Origin: Gliomastix tumulicola
Taxonomy: Eukaryota; Ascomycota; Sordariomycetes; Hypocreales; Bionectriaceae
Direction of reading: 5' to 3'
Length of the DNA: 64,000 nucleotides
Assembly: GCA_001599755.1 (NCBI GenBank)
Contig: BCHX01000001.1
Location: 1,054,001-1,118,000, forward strand
The position numbers were made by a program, and so were the translations under genes. The notes beneath the pieces are model-generated. The model was given only the letters and a program-made list of their open reading frames with translations, ran no database searches and had not been told where the DNA came from. This document shows positions 33,204 through 44,108 of this stretch, one piece after another. Position 1 is the first letter of the stretch; the number at the start of each line of letters is the position of its first letter.

Positions 33204-36200
33204 ATGAAGGACCATCAAGGCGCCGCTCAAGCTGTCATCACCGAGGCAGCCTCAACGTCCAGCGATGAGCAGGCAGAGAAGACGTCCGCCAACATCGTCA
33301 TGGAAAAGGATGATCAGCACCAATCCGCCCGGCCGGAAGGCTGGGATGCCATTCTCAAACGCCAGGTCGATACTCCCCAGCGCACCTACTCGGCCTGGCA
33401 CCTCTATCGCTATGCTTCAAACCTCGACCTGGCCATCATCTTCGTCTCAGTGGCCGCGTCTTGCGCGTCGGGGGCAGCGATGCCGTGTATGACACTCGTC
33501 TTTGGCGGGATGCAAGGCGCGTTCCAGGACTTCCTCGTCCTCGGGACTACGAGTCGTGAAGATTTCCAGTCAAAGATCAACGACTACGCACTCTACTTCG
33601 TGTACCTGGGCATCGGTTCCTTTGTGGCGACTTACGTGTCCACCATCGGATTCCTGTACACGGGGGAGAATATCACCATCAATCTCCGCCAGCGATATCT
33701 GGAGAGTTGCCTCCGCCAGAACATCGGCTTCTTCGACAAGACGAGTGCTGCTGAGGTGGCGTCCAAGATCACATCGGACGCCAACAAGATCCAAGATGGC
33801 ATCTCTGAAAAAGTCAGCCTCTTCACGACAGCCATAGCCAGTCTCACGGCCAGCTTCATTATCGGATTCACGGTAGCCTGGAAGCTGACGCTCATCATGA
33901 GCTCCGTCTTCTTCGCCCTTCTCCTCAGCGTGCTGGCAATAGGCATGGTCATTCCCGGATTCATCATGCCTTTGACCATGGCGATCATCCAAAGCAGCAC
34001 ACTCGCACACGAGGCGTTTGCCAATGTGCGCGTGGCAATCGCTTTCCGGAGTCAGGGGTACCTTGCCAGCCGATACGACGTGCACCTACAGGCCGCTCAG
34101 ACGCACGGCTTCAAGATCAAGGCATGTGTCGCTGTGCTCATGGCCTTCTTCATGGGCATGAGCCCCTTGACGTACAGTCTTGGGTTTTGGCAGGGGTCGC
34201 TGTTCCTCGTCAAGGGAGAGATTACCATAGAGGCGATGCTGACCACCATCATGGTCATCCTCATTGGGTCCTACAATGTCGGATTTCTCAGCCCGTACAT
34301 CCAGGCTTTCAATGCAGCCTTGAGTACGGCCTCCAACCTCATGATTGTCATTGACCGGGAGCCAACGGTCGACGCAACTGACATGGTCAATGGGGAGCAA
34401 CCAGGCACTCTTGATGGGACGATCTCTCTTCAGGGTGTCAGTCATGTTTACCCGTCCAGGCCGGAGTCGGTAGTACTGGACAATCTCTCCGTCACCTTCA
34501 ATGCTGGCGAGACGACAGCCATTGTTGGACCGTCCGGCTCTGGCAAGAGCACCATCTTTGGGTTGCTTCAGCGCTTCTATGAGCCCGTTCAAGGTGCCAT
34601 CTTTCTGGACGGACTTGACACCAAAACTCTCAATCTGCACTGGCTTCGCCAACAAATAGGTGTTGTTGGCCAAGAGCCCGTGCTCTTCGCCGGATCCGTG
34701 TACGAGAACATCCGCAACGGCCTCGCGGGCTCGCAGTACGAGCATGCGGATGATGATCTCCAGCGCGAGATGGTGATTCGGGCCGCTAAGACGGCTCAAG
34801 CGCACGAGTTCATCACCACACAGCTTATTGACGGCTACGAGACCGATGTCGGACAACGCGCGCTCCTGCTCTCTGGAGGGCAGAGGCAGCGCATTGCCAT
34901 TGCTAGAGCCATTGTGTCGGATCCCAAGAGTGAGTGGCCTGATATCGAAAAAGTATAGAGTACGAATCTGACACATCTTTCTTCCAGTCCTTCTCCTGGA
35001 CGAGGCTACGTCGGCACTAGACACCAAATCCGAGGCTGCAGTCCAGCTCGCCCTCGAACAGGCCAGTGTAGGGCGGACTACCATCACTATCGCCCATCGC
35101 CTCTCAACTGTCAGGAAAGCTCACAAGATCATCGTTCTCGCCAACGGCAAACTCATTGAGCAAGGTACTCACGATGAGCTACTTGAACAGAAAGGAGCGT
35201 ATCACCATCTGGTGGATGCGCAAGGGCTACAGCCATCTTTTCAGGACGGTGAAGTCGTTGAGGAAAGAAAAGTGTCAGATGATGTGTCATCGGCTACTGA
35301 TGAGAGTATCGGTCCTGTTGGCAAGACATCCAGTACTGAGCACTCTTCCTCCGCATTGGACGTCGCCGAGCAGGGGAACAACCGCATCCAGCAAGTGTCC
35401 CTCGGCGACGAAAACGACTACAGCTTTTGGGAGCTGGTCAAGTTCATCTTTGCTTTCAACAGGCAAGATGCGAGGATGATGACTGTTGCTTCTCTATTCT
35501 GCGTCTTGGCCGGCATAGCCCAGCCTGCTCAATCCAGTATGTTCTCCATCATCACTTCACCTCAAACTCAATGCGCTTGATACAATCACTGACCGCGCGG
35601 CGTATCACCTCAGTCTTATTCGCAAAACAGTTAACTACTCTCAGTCACGCCAGCTCACCACTCCACGACAAGTGGCAGGTCAGACGCGACTCCAACTTCT
35701 GGTCCCTTATGCTGCTCGTCAGCGGCATCGTCATCTTCCTCGCCTATCTCGTCCAGGGCCTGATATTTGCCCAAACTGCCGAGTCCTTGGGCCGTCGGGC
35801 TAAGCAGCAGACTATGATCCATATGCTCCGCCAAGACATCGGCTTCTTCGATCTCAGCAAGCACAGTCCCAGTGCTCTGGGAGCATTCATATCACTCGAG
35901 ACAGCGCAGCTGGCCAGCATGAGCGGCGCCAACCTCGGCAATCTCATCACGTCCATGTCGACAATCATAGGCGGCGCTGCGCTTGCTCTAGCGATTGGCT
36001 GGAAGCTGGCTCTTGTCTGCCTGTCCGTCGTGCCGTTCCTCCTGGGCTGCAATATCGTCAGGTTCTTCATTCTTAAGCAATACGAAGGACGTGCCGCCCG
36101 CGTTTACGTGGAGTCGGCTGCCTATGCATCGGAGAACATCGTCGCTATCAAGACGGTCGCGAGCCTCGGCCTGGAGAGGCATATTGCGGACAAGTTCAGA

Positions 36201-37283
36201 ACCGCTATGGATGAGCAGCGCAACCAGAGTCTCAAGTCAGTCGCGAAATCCGGCCTGCTGTTTGCCCTTTCACAGTCCTCTATCCTTTTGTCGCTTGGGC
36301 TGGCCTTTTGGTACGGAAGTACGTTGATGGCGGCGCGAGAGTATGGAATTTTCCAGTTCTTCGTCTGCCTCATGTCTATCGTCTTCGGCACACAAGCCGC
36401 CGGCGGGATGCTGGCTTTCACTCCAGACGTGGTGAAGGCGAAGCATGCGGCAGCAAAGCTGAAGACGCTCTTCATGTCGAAGGCAGCCATTGACACACAG
36501 ACAAGCCATCCAGAAGGTAGTGACAGGGGATCCGAGTCTGTAGCCGGTCGTATCGAGCTACAGGATGTGCACTTTGCCTACCCTTCGAGGCCAGACAAGC
36601 CCGTGCTGCGAGGTGTGGACTTGGTCATCGAGCCGTCTCAGCACGTCGCCCTTGTAGGGTCATCTGGGTGTGGTAAAAGCACGATCATCGGCCTGTTGGA
36701 GCGCTTCTACGATCCGGACGGCGGGAAAATTCTACTTGATGGCAAGGACATTTCGAGCCTGCCGGTCAACGACTACCGCTCGAACCTGGCACTTGTGAGC
36801 CAAGAGCCTACGCTCTTCCAAGGCACGATCAGGGATAATATCGTCATTGGTTGCGACGACCGAGTTCCGGACGAAGTCGTCGAGAAGGCCTGCCGCGACG
36901 CTAGCATTTGGGACTTTGTTGCCTCATTACCTGACGGAATAGAAACCGATGTTGGGAGTGCAGGTGCACTCCTGTCAGGTGGACAGAAGCAGCGCATCGC
37001 TATCGCACGGGCTCTGGTCAGAGAACCCAAGGTGCTATTACTCGATGAAGCAACGTCGGCTCTCGACTCTGAATCAGAGCGCGCGGTAAAAGATGCCCTA
37101 GCTACAGCAGCGAGGGGCCGGACTACGGTGACAGTTGCGCATCGGCTAGCTACAGTCAAGGATGCTGACAGAATATTCGTGGTTGACGAGGGCAGAATTG
37201 TTGAGTTTGGTACTCACTATGAGCTGATGACTCGTGGCGGACTGTATGCAGAGCTAGCCAATCTGCAGTCGCTCGATTCCTAG
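33204..37283 (+). CDS. Full-size ABCB (MDR/P-glycoprotein-type) exporter
   Basis: Three exons: 33204-34929, 34988-35536 and 35614-37283, encoding 1,314 residues. Both introns (58 and 77 bases) are GT-AG and restore the conserved frame; the first splits [15 protein letters not shown]. The layout is TMD1-NBD1-TMD2-NBD2. NBD1 has GPSGSGKST (about residue 442), LLSGGQRQR and [14 protein letters not shown]2 has GSSGCGKST (about 1106), LLSGGQKQR and [14 protein letters not shown]. Both ATP sites look intact. A charged linker rich in Ser, Glu and Asp joins the halves. The start at 33204 is the first ATG of the frame. Such plasma-membrane pumps export hydrophobic compounds. Placed head to head with the NRPS, it is probably the exporter or self-resistance pump for the peptide, which is inference from position. 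Confidence 0.93.
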
Positions 37284-39255
37284 TTGCTATTTCAAGAGAA
37301 CCGATAATATTACAGACCAAGTCGAAAAATCTTGTGTCGAGGTCACACCCTCCAAGGACGAAGCTCAGAGCCTGATTTCAATACCCTAGCAGCTATAGTA
37401 ATCAACACTTGATGAATTATAAGTTAAGCACAAGTAGTCTATGAGGATCATTATTTTGAACTCAGCATCTGGTCTTTGCATACATCGAACAAAGGACTAC
37501 TCGTGCCAAGTGTCCGTGTTCTCTGCAAGCTTGACTGGAGCTTCGAGCCCCGACTTCAGATATCATCATTGTTCATGCTCATCAAAGGATCTGAAATTGC
37601 AAGACCTGACCTGGCCTTTACTAAAACCCACGTCGCCTTTTTGCCGTCTTCCCTAGGCACGATGCACCGGTTAGCAGACCTCCAACGCCGGGGGGCGGGG
37701 GCCGATCACTAAAGGGGAAGCGCAACTGAGCCCAGTAACGAGCCTACCTTCCTGCCCAATGAAAGAGGCATCTGAAACCAGAGGTATTTAAGCCAAATAA
37801 CCAATGGATTCCAGTACCCAGTGATTAGTCAACAATAAACATCGATGGACCTCTGAGCCCTGCTATGACGAGACCGTACCTATGAGGCATGCCCTTTTCT
37901 TTTCTTTTATAATTTCCCCGGATCTTTGTGATGATATCCTAATAAACTTTGCGACTTTTGATTTTTGTTTTCTCCCCTGCCATTCTTCGTTTTCTGATGG
38001 CGTGTTGAGGGTTCTCAAGAGGTTGGGGACGCTGGCACCGGAGTCGGCGGCGTAATAACACTGCGTACCACGAGGTACCGCCCACGTACCTTTTTGCACC
38101 CTCCTCGCTCACGAGATGTCGGCAAGGCGGAGTGATAAAGCATATTAGTCTTTATGAAGCTTGAAAAAAGTTCATTTCATTCTCATGGTAATTTCTCAGG
38201 TAAAGAAGCAAGCACAAGAGCTCGTGGATTCAAGAACAGTCTGCGTCGTCTCAGCGCGGCACATTTTGATACCGAGGATGATAGCCGGAACACGCTCTTC
38301 CGGGTCCTCCAGGGGGGGGATTTGTTTATGTAGCACTCGACAGACCGCACAAACCCGGTGCACGTGTGGCTGAGAACTGCACCACGGTACAACTATCGAT
38401 CGAAAAGCTTCGCTTCGTGCAAAATGTTCTCTTCAAAATCCCGAGCGTTTCGGAGTCAATCAACTCAGCCGATTTTAATTTCGACGGGCCCTTGTGCCAC
38501 TCACCAAAGACCATCTTGCCATGTCCACCAAAAATACTTGTTTTCCCAACTTGTGAAGAGCGAGCCAAGGTGTCCGGACGCCGTACACTAGACTCGTTTT
38601 CAGTCTTCATGAACTGAATTTACCATTTTCATTTTGTTGGTCCTATGGAAATACTGTACGTAAAAATAAACTTTCAACAAGGTAATTATGTGGTGGTTGG
38701 GCTTGTTTTGGGTGATTTTGTCTCGAGTGTTTACTGTGGCGTACGCCTTGTGGCGGATGTGGCTACCCTTTCTGCTCGCTTGAACGGGACTTCGTGAGTC
38801 TTATCCAAAGTGATGCACCGGAATCACTACTGAAAACAAGCTTAGAAACGTGGATCTTTTTAAATCTAGAAGAAACGGTAGTCAGGCATTTCAGGGGAAA
38901 CGGCATCTTTACTCCTCCTACACACACACCTAGCACAGACTAATCACAACGCACGTTTCCCCCCTTGTTGATCGCTCCGTTGAAGCACCGCTTTCTCATT
39001 TATCTACACACCCGCTTCTCTTGGCGCTCATCTTGTACTCCTTTACGGATGGACAGATCACCTGAAATTTATGCTGCGCAGCTTAGACCACTCCGATGTG
39101 TGTTGGGACCAACCCCCAGTACTCTTAGCTAGAACTAAGGTACCGTCAGAAACAATGGTTTGAGGGGTGAAGGCAGAGACGAGTGAGTTCTTACAAGCGG
39201 GACGCCATGTCTCTGTTGCTTCTTCTACCTTGGAAGATCTGCTGTGCATAACTAG
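37284..39255. other. Gene-poor AT-rich stretch
   Basis: About 2 kb after the exporter stop. Only short open frames with no recognisable motif are present, for example on the plus strand at 38366-38617. Base composition is visibly more A+T-rich than the NRPS. It may be degraded sequence, perhaps the lost 5' part of the relic that follows. Confidence 0.4.
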
Positions 39256-40051
39256 CTTTCACGCCATGCCAACCAGTCCACTCATAGCACAGAGGCTCTC
39301 CATGCAGCCATCGACGCGGTAGCAGAGTCTAGATCCCGCAATTCTGGGGCCGCCGTGCGCTTCCGTTCCGCAACCCAACTAGAGCGCGACAAGATGGTCG
39401 GGGCGGCTGGGGAACTCTACGTAAGTGAAACAATAACCAACCCCGATGACAGACCACTGTTGTATTGTTGCGTCTTTTCAAGACAGACAGATGGGTTGCG
39501 TCGACTAGTTCTTTGAACTACTCAAGTCAGCAATTGCATCTGGCGCATCTTTCAGTCTTGAGAACAGGGATAGCACCATTCGTCACCTCGTCAGCCCTCA
39601 CCCCGACTATACCGATATCACTCGGTGGACAGGCGGTCGGGAGACGGCCGACATCGTATACGACGACGGGCTTGGCACCTTCGCAACGACCTTGGTTGAG
39701 TGTGGCTATCTGGATCACTCTTGGAGCGAATGCACTCTGAAGCACTTACTGGAAGTCAGGACGACTGGGCTTTGTGAGACTGCATTCTTCAGGAGTGACT
39801 CACAGTATCGACGTGTTTGTTTCCCATCCCGCACTTAACTTTCAATAGTTGCATAACTAACCTCGTCAACTTAGATGCGGACGTGCTAGAATGGCTGCGA
39901 GACCGTCCACATGATCTTACGCGTCTTTAACATAAATAGTGACCGCGTCGGACTCCGCGCGTACGTCGATCCAGCTGCGCTGGAAGATGCAGGAGGGTTG
40001 CTATTCACCGCAGGGGCTTGGTCTGTTGTTCCTGGACGGGGGCAGGATTGA
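39256..40051 (+). pseudogene. 5'-truncated tail of a fungal DUF3883-like protein
   Basis: Three consecutive exon-like pieces, 39256-39420, 39509-39814 and 39890-40051, join in frame through GT-AG junctions to give 211 codons ending in TGA. They read MVGAAGELY, then FFELLKSAI, RDSTIRHLVSPHPDY, GRETADIVYDD and YLDHSW, and finally ETVHMILRVFN, VGLRAYVDPAAL and AWSVVPG. This order matches, from memory, the conserved C-terminal domain of long fungal proteins carrying DUF3883 and often an HSP90-like ATPase N-terminus. Upstream of 39256 an in-frame stop appears and no ATPase region or ATG is visible. It is therefore probably a relic of a much longer gene. The tail is well preserved, which suggests recent truncation or an unrecognised upstream exon. 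Confidence 0.6.
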
Positions 40052-40374
40052 ATACAGAATCCGTAGGATAGGCACGCTCGAAATTGTAGCGATGAGAAGA
40101 CAATAATAGATTTAACGCTCTTAATGCTAGGCATGGGGGTACAACTACTACACCGTAGGTACAGCATACGTCCGGACTATCAACGCCCTTGGTCTCGATT
40201 GACTATGGTCTGCCGCACCATTGCCTGCGCCTACTGTAGGGAGTTGATCTTTAATTCCTCCATAACGTGAGGCAGGATGCTATCGCGGATGTCGTATTTG
40301 CTAGCGATCTCGTTGAACGACGTTTGGTATAGGCTCTTAGCTATATTCTCGATCCGGGCGCGCAGCGGGTTTAT
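40052..40374. other. Convergent intergenic region
   Basis: About 320 bases between the DUF3883-like relic and the NACHT gene's stop codon. I see no feature in it. Confidence 0.4.
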
Positions 40375-43300
40375 CTACGGCTGTCTCATCTCCTGCTGCT
40401 CCCGCTGTGGGAGCTGCTGGTTCATCTGCTGCTGCTGCGGCCGCATCACCTGCTGAGCCTGTTGCTGCTGCAGTTGCTCCAGTGCTTGCTGCCGCAGTTG
40501 CTGCAGTGCTTGCTGATGCTGTGCGACAGGGCCTCCCGTCCTGAGTTCTCCCTCCCGTAATTGCAACTCATTCGGAGACCTAGGATCTGTGATTGCGACT
40601 GCCTCGTGTCGAAATGGATCTAGTGGCGTATATGGAGGATACAGCCTCGGTGCTTCCGATCCGTGCCTCGCGTCTGCGCCTGTTTGCACACGGTCAGTGG
40701 CATTTCGTGTACCCGGCTTAGTTAACCTTATAGAGGTTCGCTTCGACACTGGCGGAGATACAGCCTCATGCTGCTGTTTCTCATGGCGTCTGAGGTTGGC
40801 CGCTGATTCGAAGGGGGGATACTGGCAGCCAGGAAATGTGCAAATATGAGCGCAGTGCCCTGACTCGTGTTGAACAAGGGCATGTTCATTGTCAAATCCA
40901 ACGAATGACTTGGGGCAGGACAAGAGTCTGCAAGTGAATGCAGAGAATCTTGCCTCGTGTTTGAATCGCTCGAACTCGGGCATACAAATGCCTTCGTAGC
41001 CACGCTGCCGGAGTAATGATCGGATCATTGTCTGATAAGTGGCCTTCAGCTGGTCCAAAGATCTGGGCTCACGTATGTCATGATTTCCTGCTGTCATATT
41101 AGCGACATTCATCAGTCTGATATATCTAGTTAAATCCAATCGACGAAAAGAGCGACCAACCTTCAGGTTCCGTTGGGTCAAGGCTGGTTTTCTGCCGACT
41201 GTTCATGACAGCACCACTCATTGAGAAGAGGCTTGAATCCTGACTGAATGTCGCAGCGAACAGTGAGATAATGTGTGGTGAGAAAGCCGCGGCCGTCTCA
41301 CTGGTATAACTGTATCCCAGCGCACTGGCAAGCAAAGACGACAGGCTGAAAAAGTCAGAGCGCCTCGGCGTATTCATTTGAGTCGGATTGTTGAGCTCCG
41401 CCAACATATAGTCTAGCCAGTAGTCCACGGCGTATGCCAGGAGACCATAGACGCCGCGGATGATTTGGTAGATTTGTTCCTGACTGCTAGGTGGTGTGAG
41501 AACTTGCTTCGCGGCCAGCATACATCGCAGCATAGCTATTCTATGACTATGTGTCATGACGTCTTCCATTAGCGATATGGGGGACTCTGCTGTCCGTAAA
41601 AAGCTGAAGGTATGGAGCATTAGCACAGGTATTGATGCCAATGTGGAATGTTACGTACTCCAATACAGAACCATGTATGAATTGGTACGTGGTGTCATTT
41701 CTTCTCTCAACGAGGGGTGCACAAGTCTCAAGAAGATAGGCGGGCATCAACTGCGTGACCTCTCCGTCTTCCAATGTGAAGCTCAAAGCAGAGAGTAGCT
41801 CAGATTGCCGAAGTGGTCTGCGAGCGAACGCAATCCAGCCCAGGACTGTACCGAACCTCGACAGTGACCTCTGGTCTAGTCCGGAAGTAGCTTGCGAAAG
41901 TATTTGGCCATACCTGGTCTCATCAATATGGAGGGCCTGAAAGGTGGTGGATGCTGGGTACTCACAGTAGAGTCAGCTCACGTGGGAAAGAGCAGCTAGC
42001 TTGAAAGACTTCGTCCTTGGAAACGAGCAAGTTCGAGGCAATGTACTGAAGCACCAGCTTTGCCCATAAAACCATTCCTTGGATCACGTTTAGACATAGC
42101 CTAATACATTGGAGGGGGGGGGCCACTCTTACCATCTGCTTTGTCAACTATTTGGTTCATTAGCTTGGTAACATCATCGTCACCAAGACTCAAGTGTCCG
42201 AGCTTTAGCTTGAGCGACTCCAGTCGTTTTGAGCAGTACAGCTGTATAGCATTTCGCAAATTGTGCTTTTCGTGGGCGAGTGATACTTCGTGTTGTCCTC
42301 GCATAAACCTCCGAACACTACCCTCAGTTCGTGTAATGAGTAGGACCTTCAGAACGACAGGGCTCGGGGCCGATGCCACAAGCTTTTGCAGAACTTTGGA
42401 CACTCGTGCCTGGTCGGTCTCCGAACACTCATGTAATCCGTCCACAATTAAGTGGATGAAAGACTTCTGCGACTGTAATGGTGCAGCCGCACCTACTCGA
42501 CGACCGAGTAGCTGCTCAAGGGCGGCGCAGCTTGGCGCCCGCTTCTGCGTCAGCAACTCAGAGTGAGCGTGAGTAATCAATTCAGGTGACTGCCGTATGA
42601 GCTGCACGACGAGAAGCCGCAGTATATCGCCATACTGCGTAGACTCCGGGTATAGATAAGTGCAGAAGTGCGTGATGACGAGAGATTGGCCAGAGAGTTG
42701 CAAAAACTTGGCGATTTGCGCTGATAAAACGCTTTTGCCCGTGCCGGGGTGGCCATGTAGAGTGAGAAATTTTGTGTCATCGGTGAGACTCGCCCAAGAC
42801 TTAATCCTAGGTTGACCAAGAGCCCAGCTTCCAGAGCCATCTATGTCGCCAGCATCCGTCAACACTGCGTCGAGAATATCATGCTGGTGTGCGTCGTCGA
42901 CTCTCAGCAGTGAGACCAGCTGGGTGAACTGAGATGCGGTAAGCTCTTCTTCTTTCTTCACTGCAGCCTCCTTTTTCGCGTCAAGTTCCAGTTGGAGATT
43001 CTCCCGGAGACATCTGATGTCTACAAGACCAGCTGCATTCGCTGTTTTGTCTACAAGATTTTCATGAGCTTCGAGGTCACCAAGTATGGCTTGGAACTTT
43101 CGCTTGAATCGCCCAAAAGAGGTTGAGAACAAAATATGCCATCCTGGGATAGATGATCAGCTCAGTGCTCTGAACAAAGGGGGTGTTTCTGTTACTCACC
43201 TCCTCTTCGGATGAGTTTGTATGCCTCAGTGTGGAATGCCAGTATGTCCGCATAGTACAACGCCAGCGCCTGCTGTACTTCACGGTCATTTGAAAACGTG

Positions 43301-43752
43301 GCATCATATGATTTCAAGCGCATCAAAGGCTCTGCGATGCTTGCGTACGCTTTGATAATTTGCTCAAACGCGTCGGCGTTATCTGAGGATATCTTGCCTG
43401 GCTGTAAGCATTCATTCCGGCGGCGTCTTCAAAAGGTGATGTATCATACCTTGAGGATCAGCTTGATTGGAGCCCAGATCCAGGGCAGGAACGGTGTTCC
43501 ATTGCACAAGACTTCGATCGTTTTAGCGTAGTGACCCAAGCCAGTGATGAGAGGCATGAGCCGCTTCAGATTCCTGACCCATCCTCTGGCGCCGAGGTAT
43601 TCCTCGATTTTGTGTATCGATAGTCGAACATCCTCCAGAGTCGTGTCCTTGAGTTGAGCGTGGTCGGTATGCGAGATCGCTTCTTTCAAGCCTTGGAATG
43701 CGGTTTCAATAGTGCGCTGCGCCTCTAATGAGATCCTCGTCCTCAGAGGCAT
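40375..43752 (-). CDS. NACHT STAND (NLR-like) protein with C-terminal C2H2 zinc fingers and Gln-rich tail
   Basis: Seven exons: 43752-43450, 43401-43200, 43143-42133, 42077-41966, 41913-41655, 41584-41161 and 41087-40375. Introns are 48-73 bases, the frame is kept throughout, and the product is 1,007 residues. Residues 1-165 match the N-terminal domain of many fungal NACHT proteins (DUF7708-like; GTPFLPWIWAPIKLIL). The NTPase has Walker A GHPGTGKS near residue 297 and Walker B FIHLIVDGLHEC, followed by DGMVLWAKLVL and RFGTVLGWIAFARRPLR, the usual arm after NACHT. The C-terminus has two CxxxxC...H...H fingers (LSCPKSF...; CTFPGCQYPPF...H...H) and a Gln-rich tail. No ankyrin, WD40 or TPR repeats are present. 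Proteins of this class act in fungal self/non-self recognition; this one's ligand is unknown. It is divergent from the SNF2 gene, with 356 bases between ATGs. Confidence 0.85.
40382..40530 (-). repeat. CAG-type repeat encoding the Gln-rich tail
   Basis: Interrupted CTG/CAG triplets code for runs of Gln with Met, Arg and Leu at the end of the NACHT-C2H2 protein. Its length is likely to vary between strains. Confidence 0.7.
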
Positions 43753-44108
43753 GGTCGGCAGCGGCGGCTTGTGAATCTTTGGGTGTTGATGCGCAGTCAG
43801 GAGAAAGGTGAGGGGGAAACGAAGATAATCACAGCTGGGTGGTTTTCCCCACCGCCAGTCAGGCAGCCAGCAGCCCCCAAGAGGCAAGTCTGCCTTGCAG
43901 CTCAGCCCACGCAGCATCCCTGAACTATTGGCTGAGGAGCGTCCACGAAAGCAGAGCCCTCGCCGCTTACTGTGGGGCCAAGGCATCCAGGCCTTCCCTC
44001 ATCAGGTCAGCGCAACTCGAGGATTTTCCCAACATTCAGAATGTAGAACGACAAAAGGCAGATATCATCGGCAGAGCAGTCTCTCAGTCGATACTACCAG
44101 CTATCGAG
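43753..44108. promoter_or_regulatory. Short divergent promoter (NACHT / SNF2)
   Basis: 356 bases separate the two ATGs. Frames are open through it on both strands, which could mislead gene callers into earlier starts. Both coding regions only become recognisable after the ATGs chosen here. No specific site is identified. Confidence 0.45.

Noticed and set aside
34086..35087. 333-codon minus-strand frame inside the ABC exporter
   Set aside because: It is antisense to the first nucleotide-binding domain of an intact transporter and resembles no protein family.
38161..38617. Overlapping 60-95 codon frames on both strands
   Set aside because: No recognisable motif, AT-rich context, and no splice partner that extends them.
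41937..41965. 29-base intron in the NACHT gene
   Set aside because: Too short for a fungal intron. Using the later acceptor at 41914 gives a 52-base intron and restores LLYGQILSQATSGLD.
43753..43986. Longer N-terminus for the NACHT protein
   Set aside because: The extra codons do not resemble the family, whereas the ATG at 43752 begins exactly at the conserved N-terminal domain.
43839..44108. Earlier start for the SNF2 gene
   Set aside because: This would overlap the NACHT promoter and adds low-complexity sequence with no family match; the ATG at 44109 sits before the basic run and CFGM segment.
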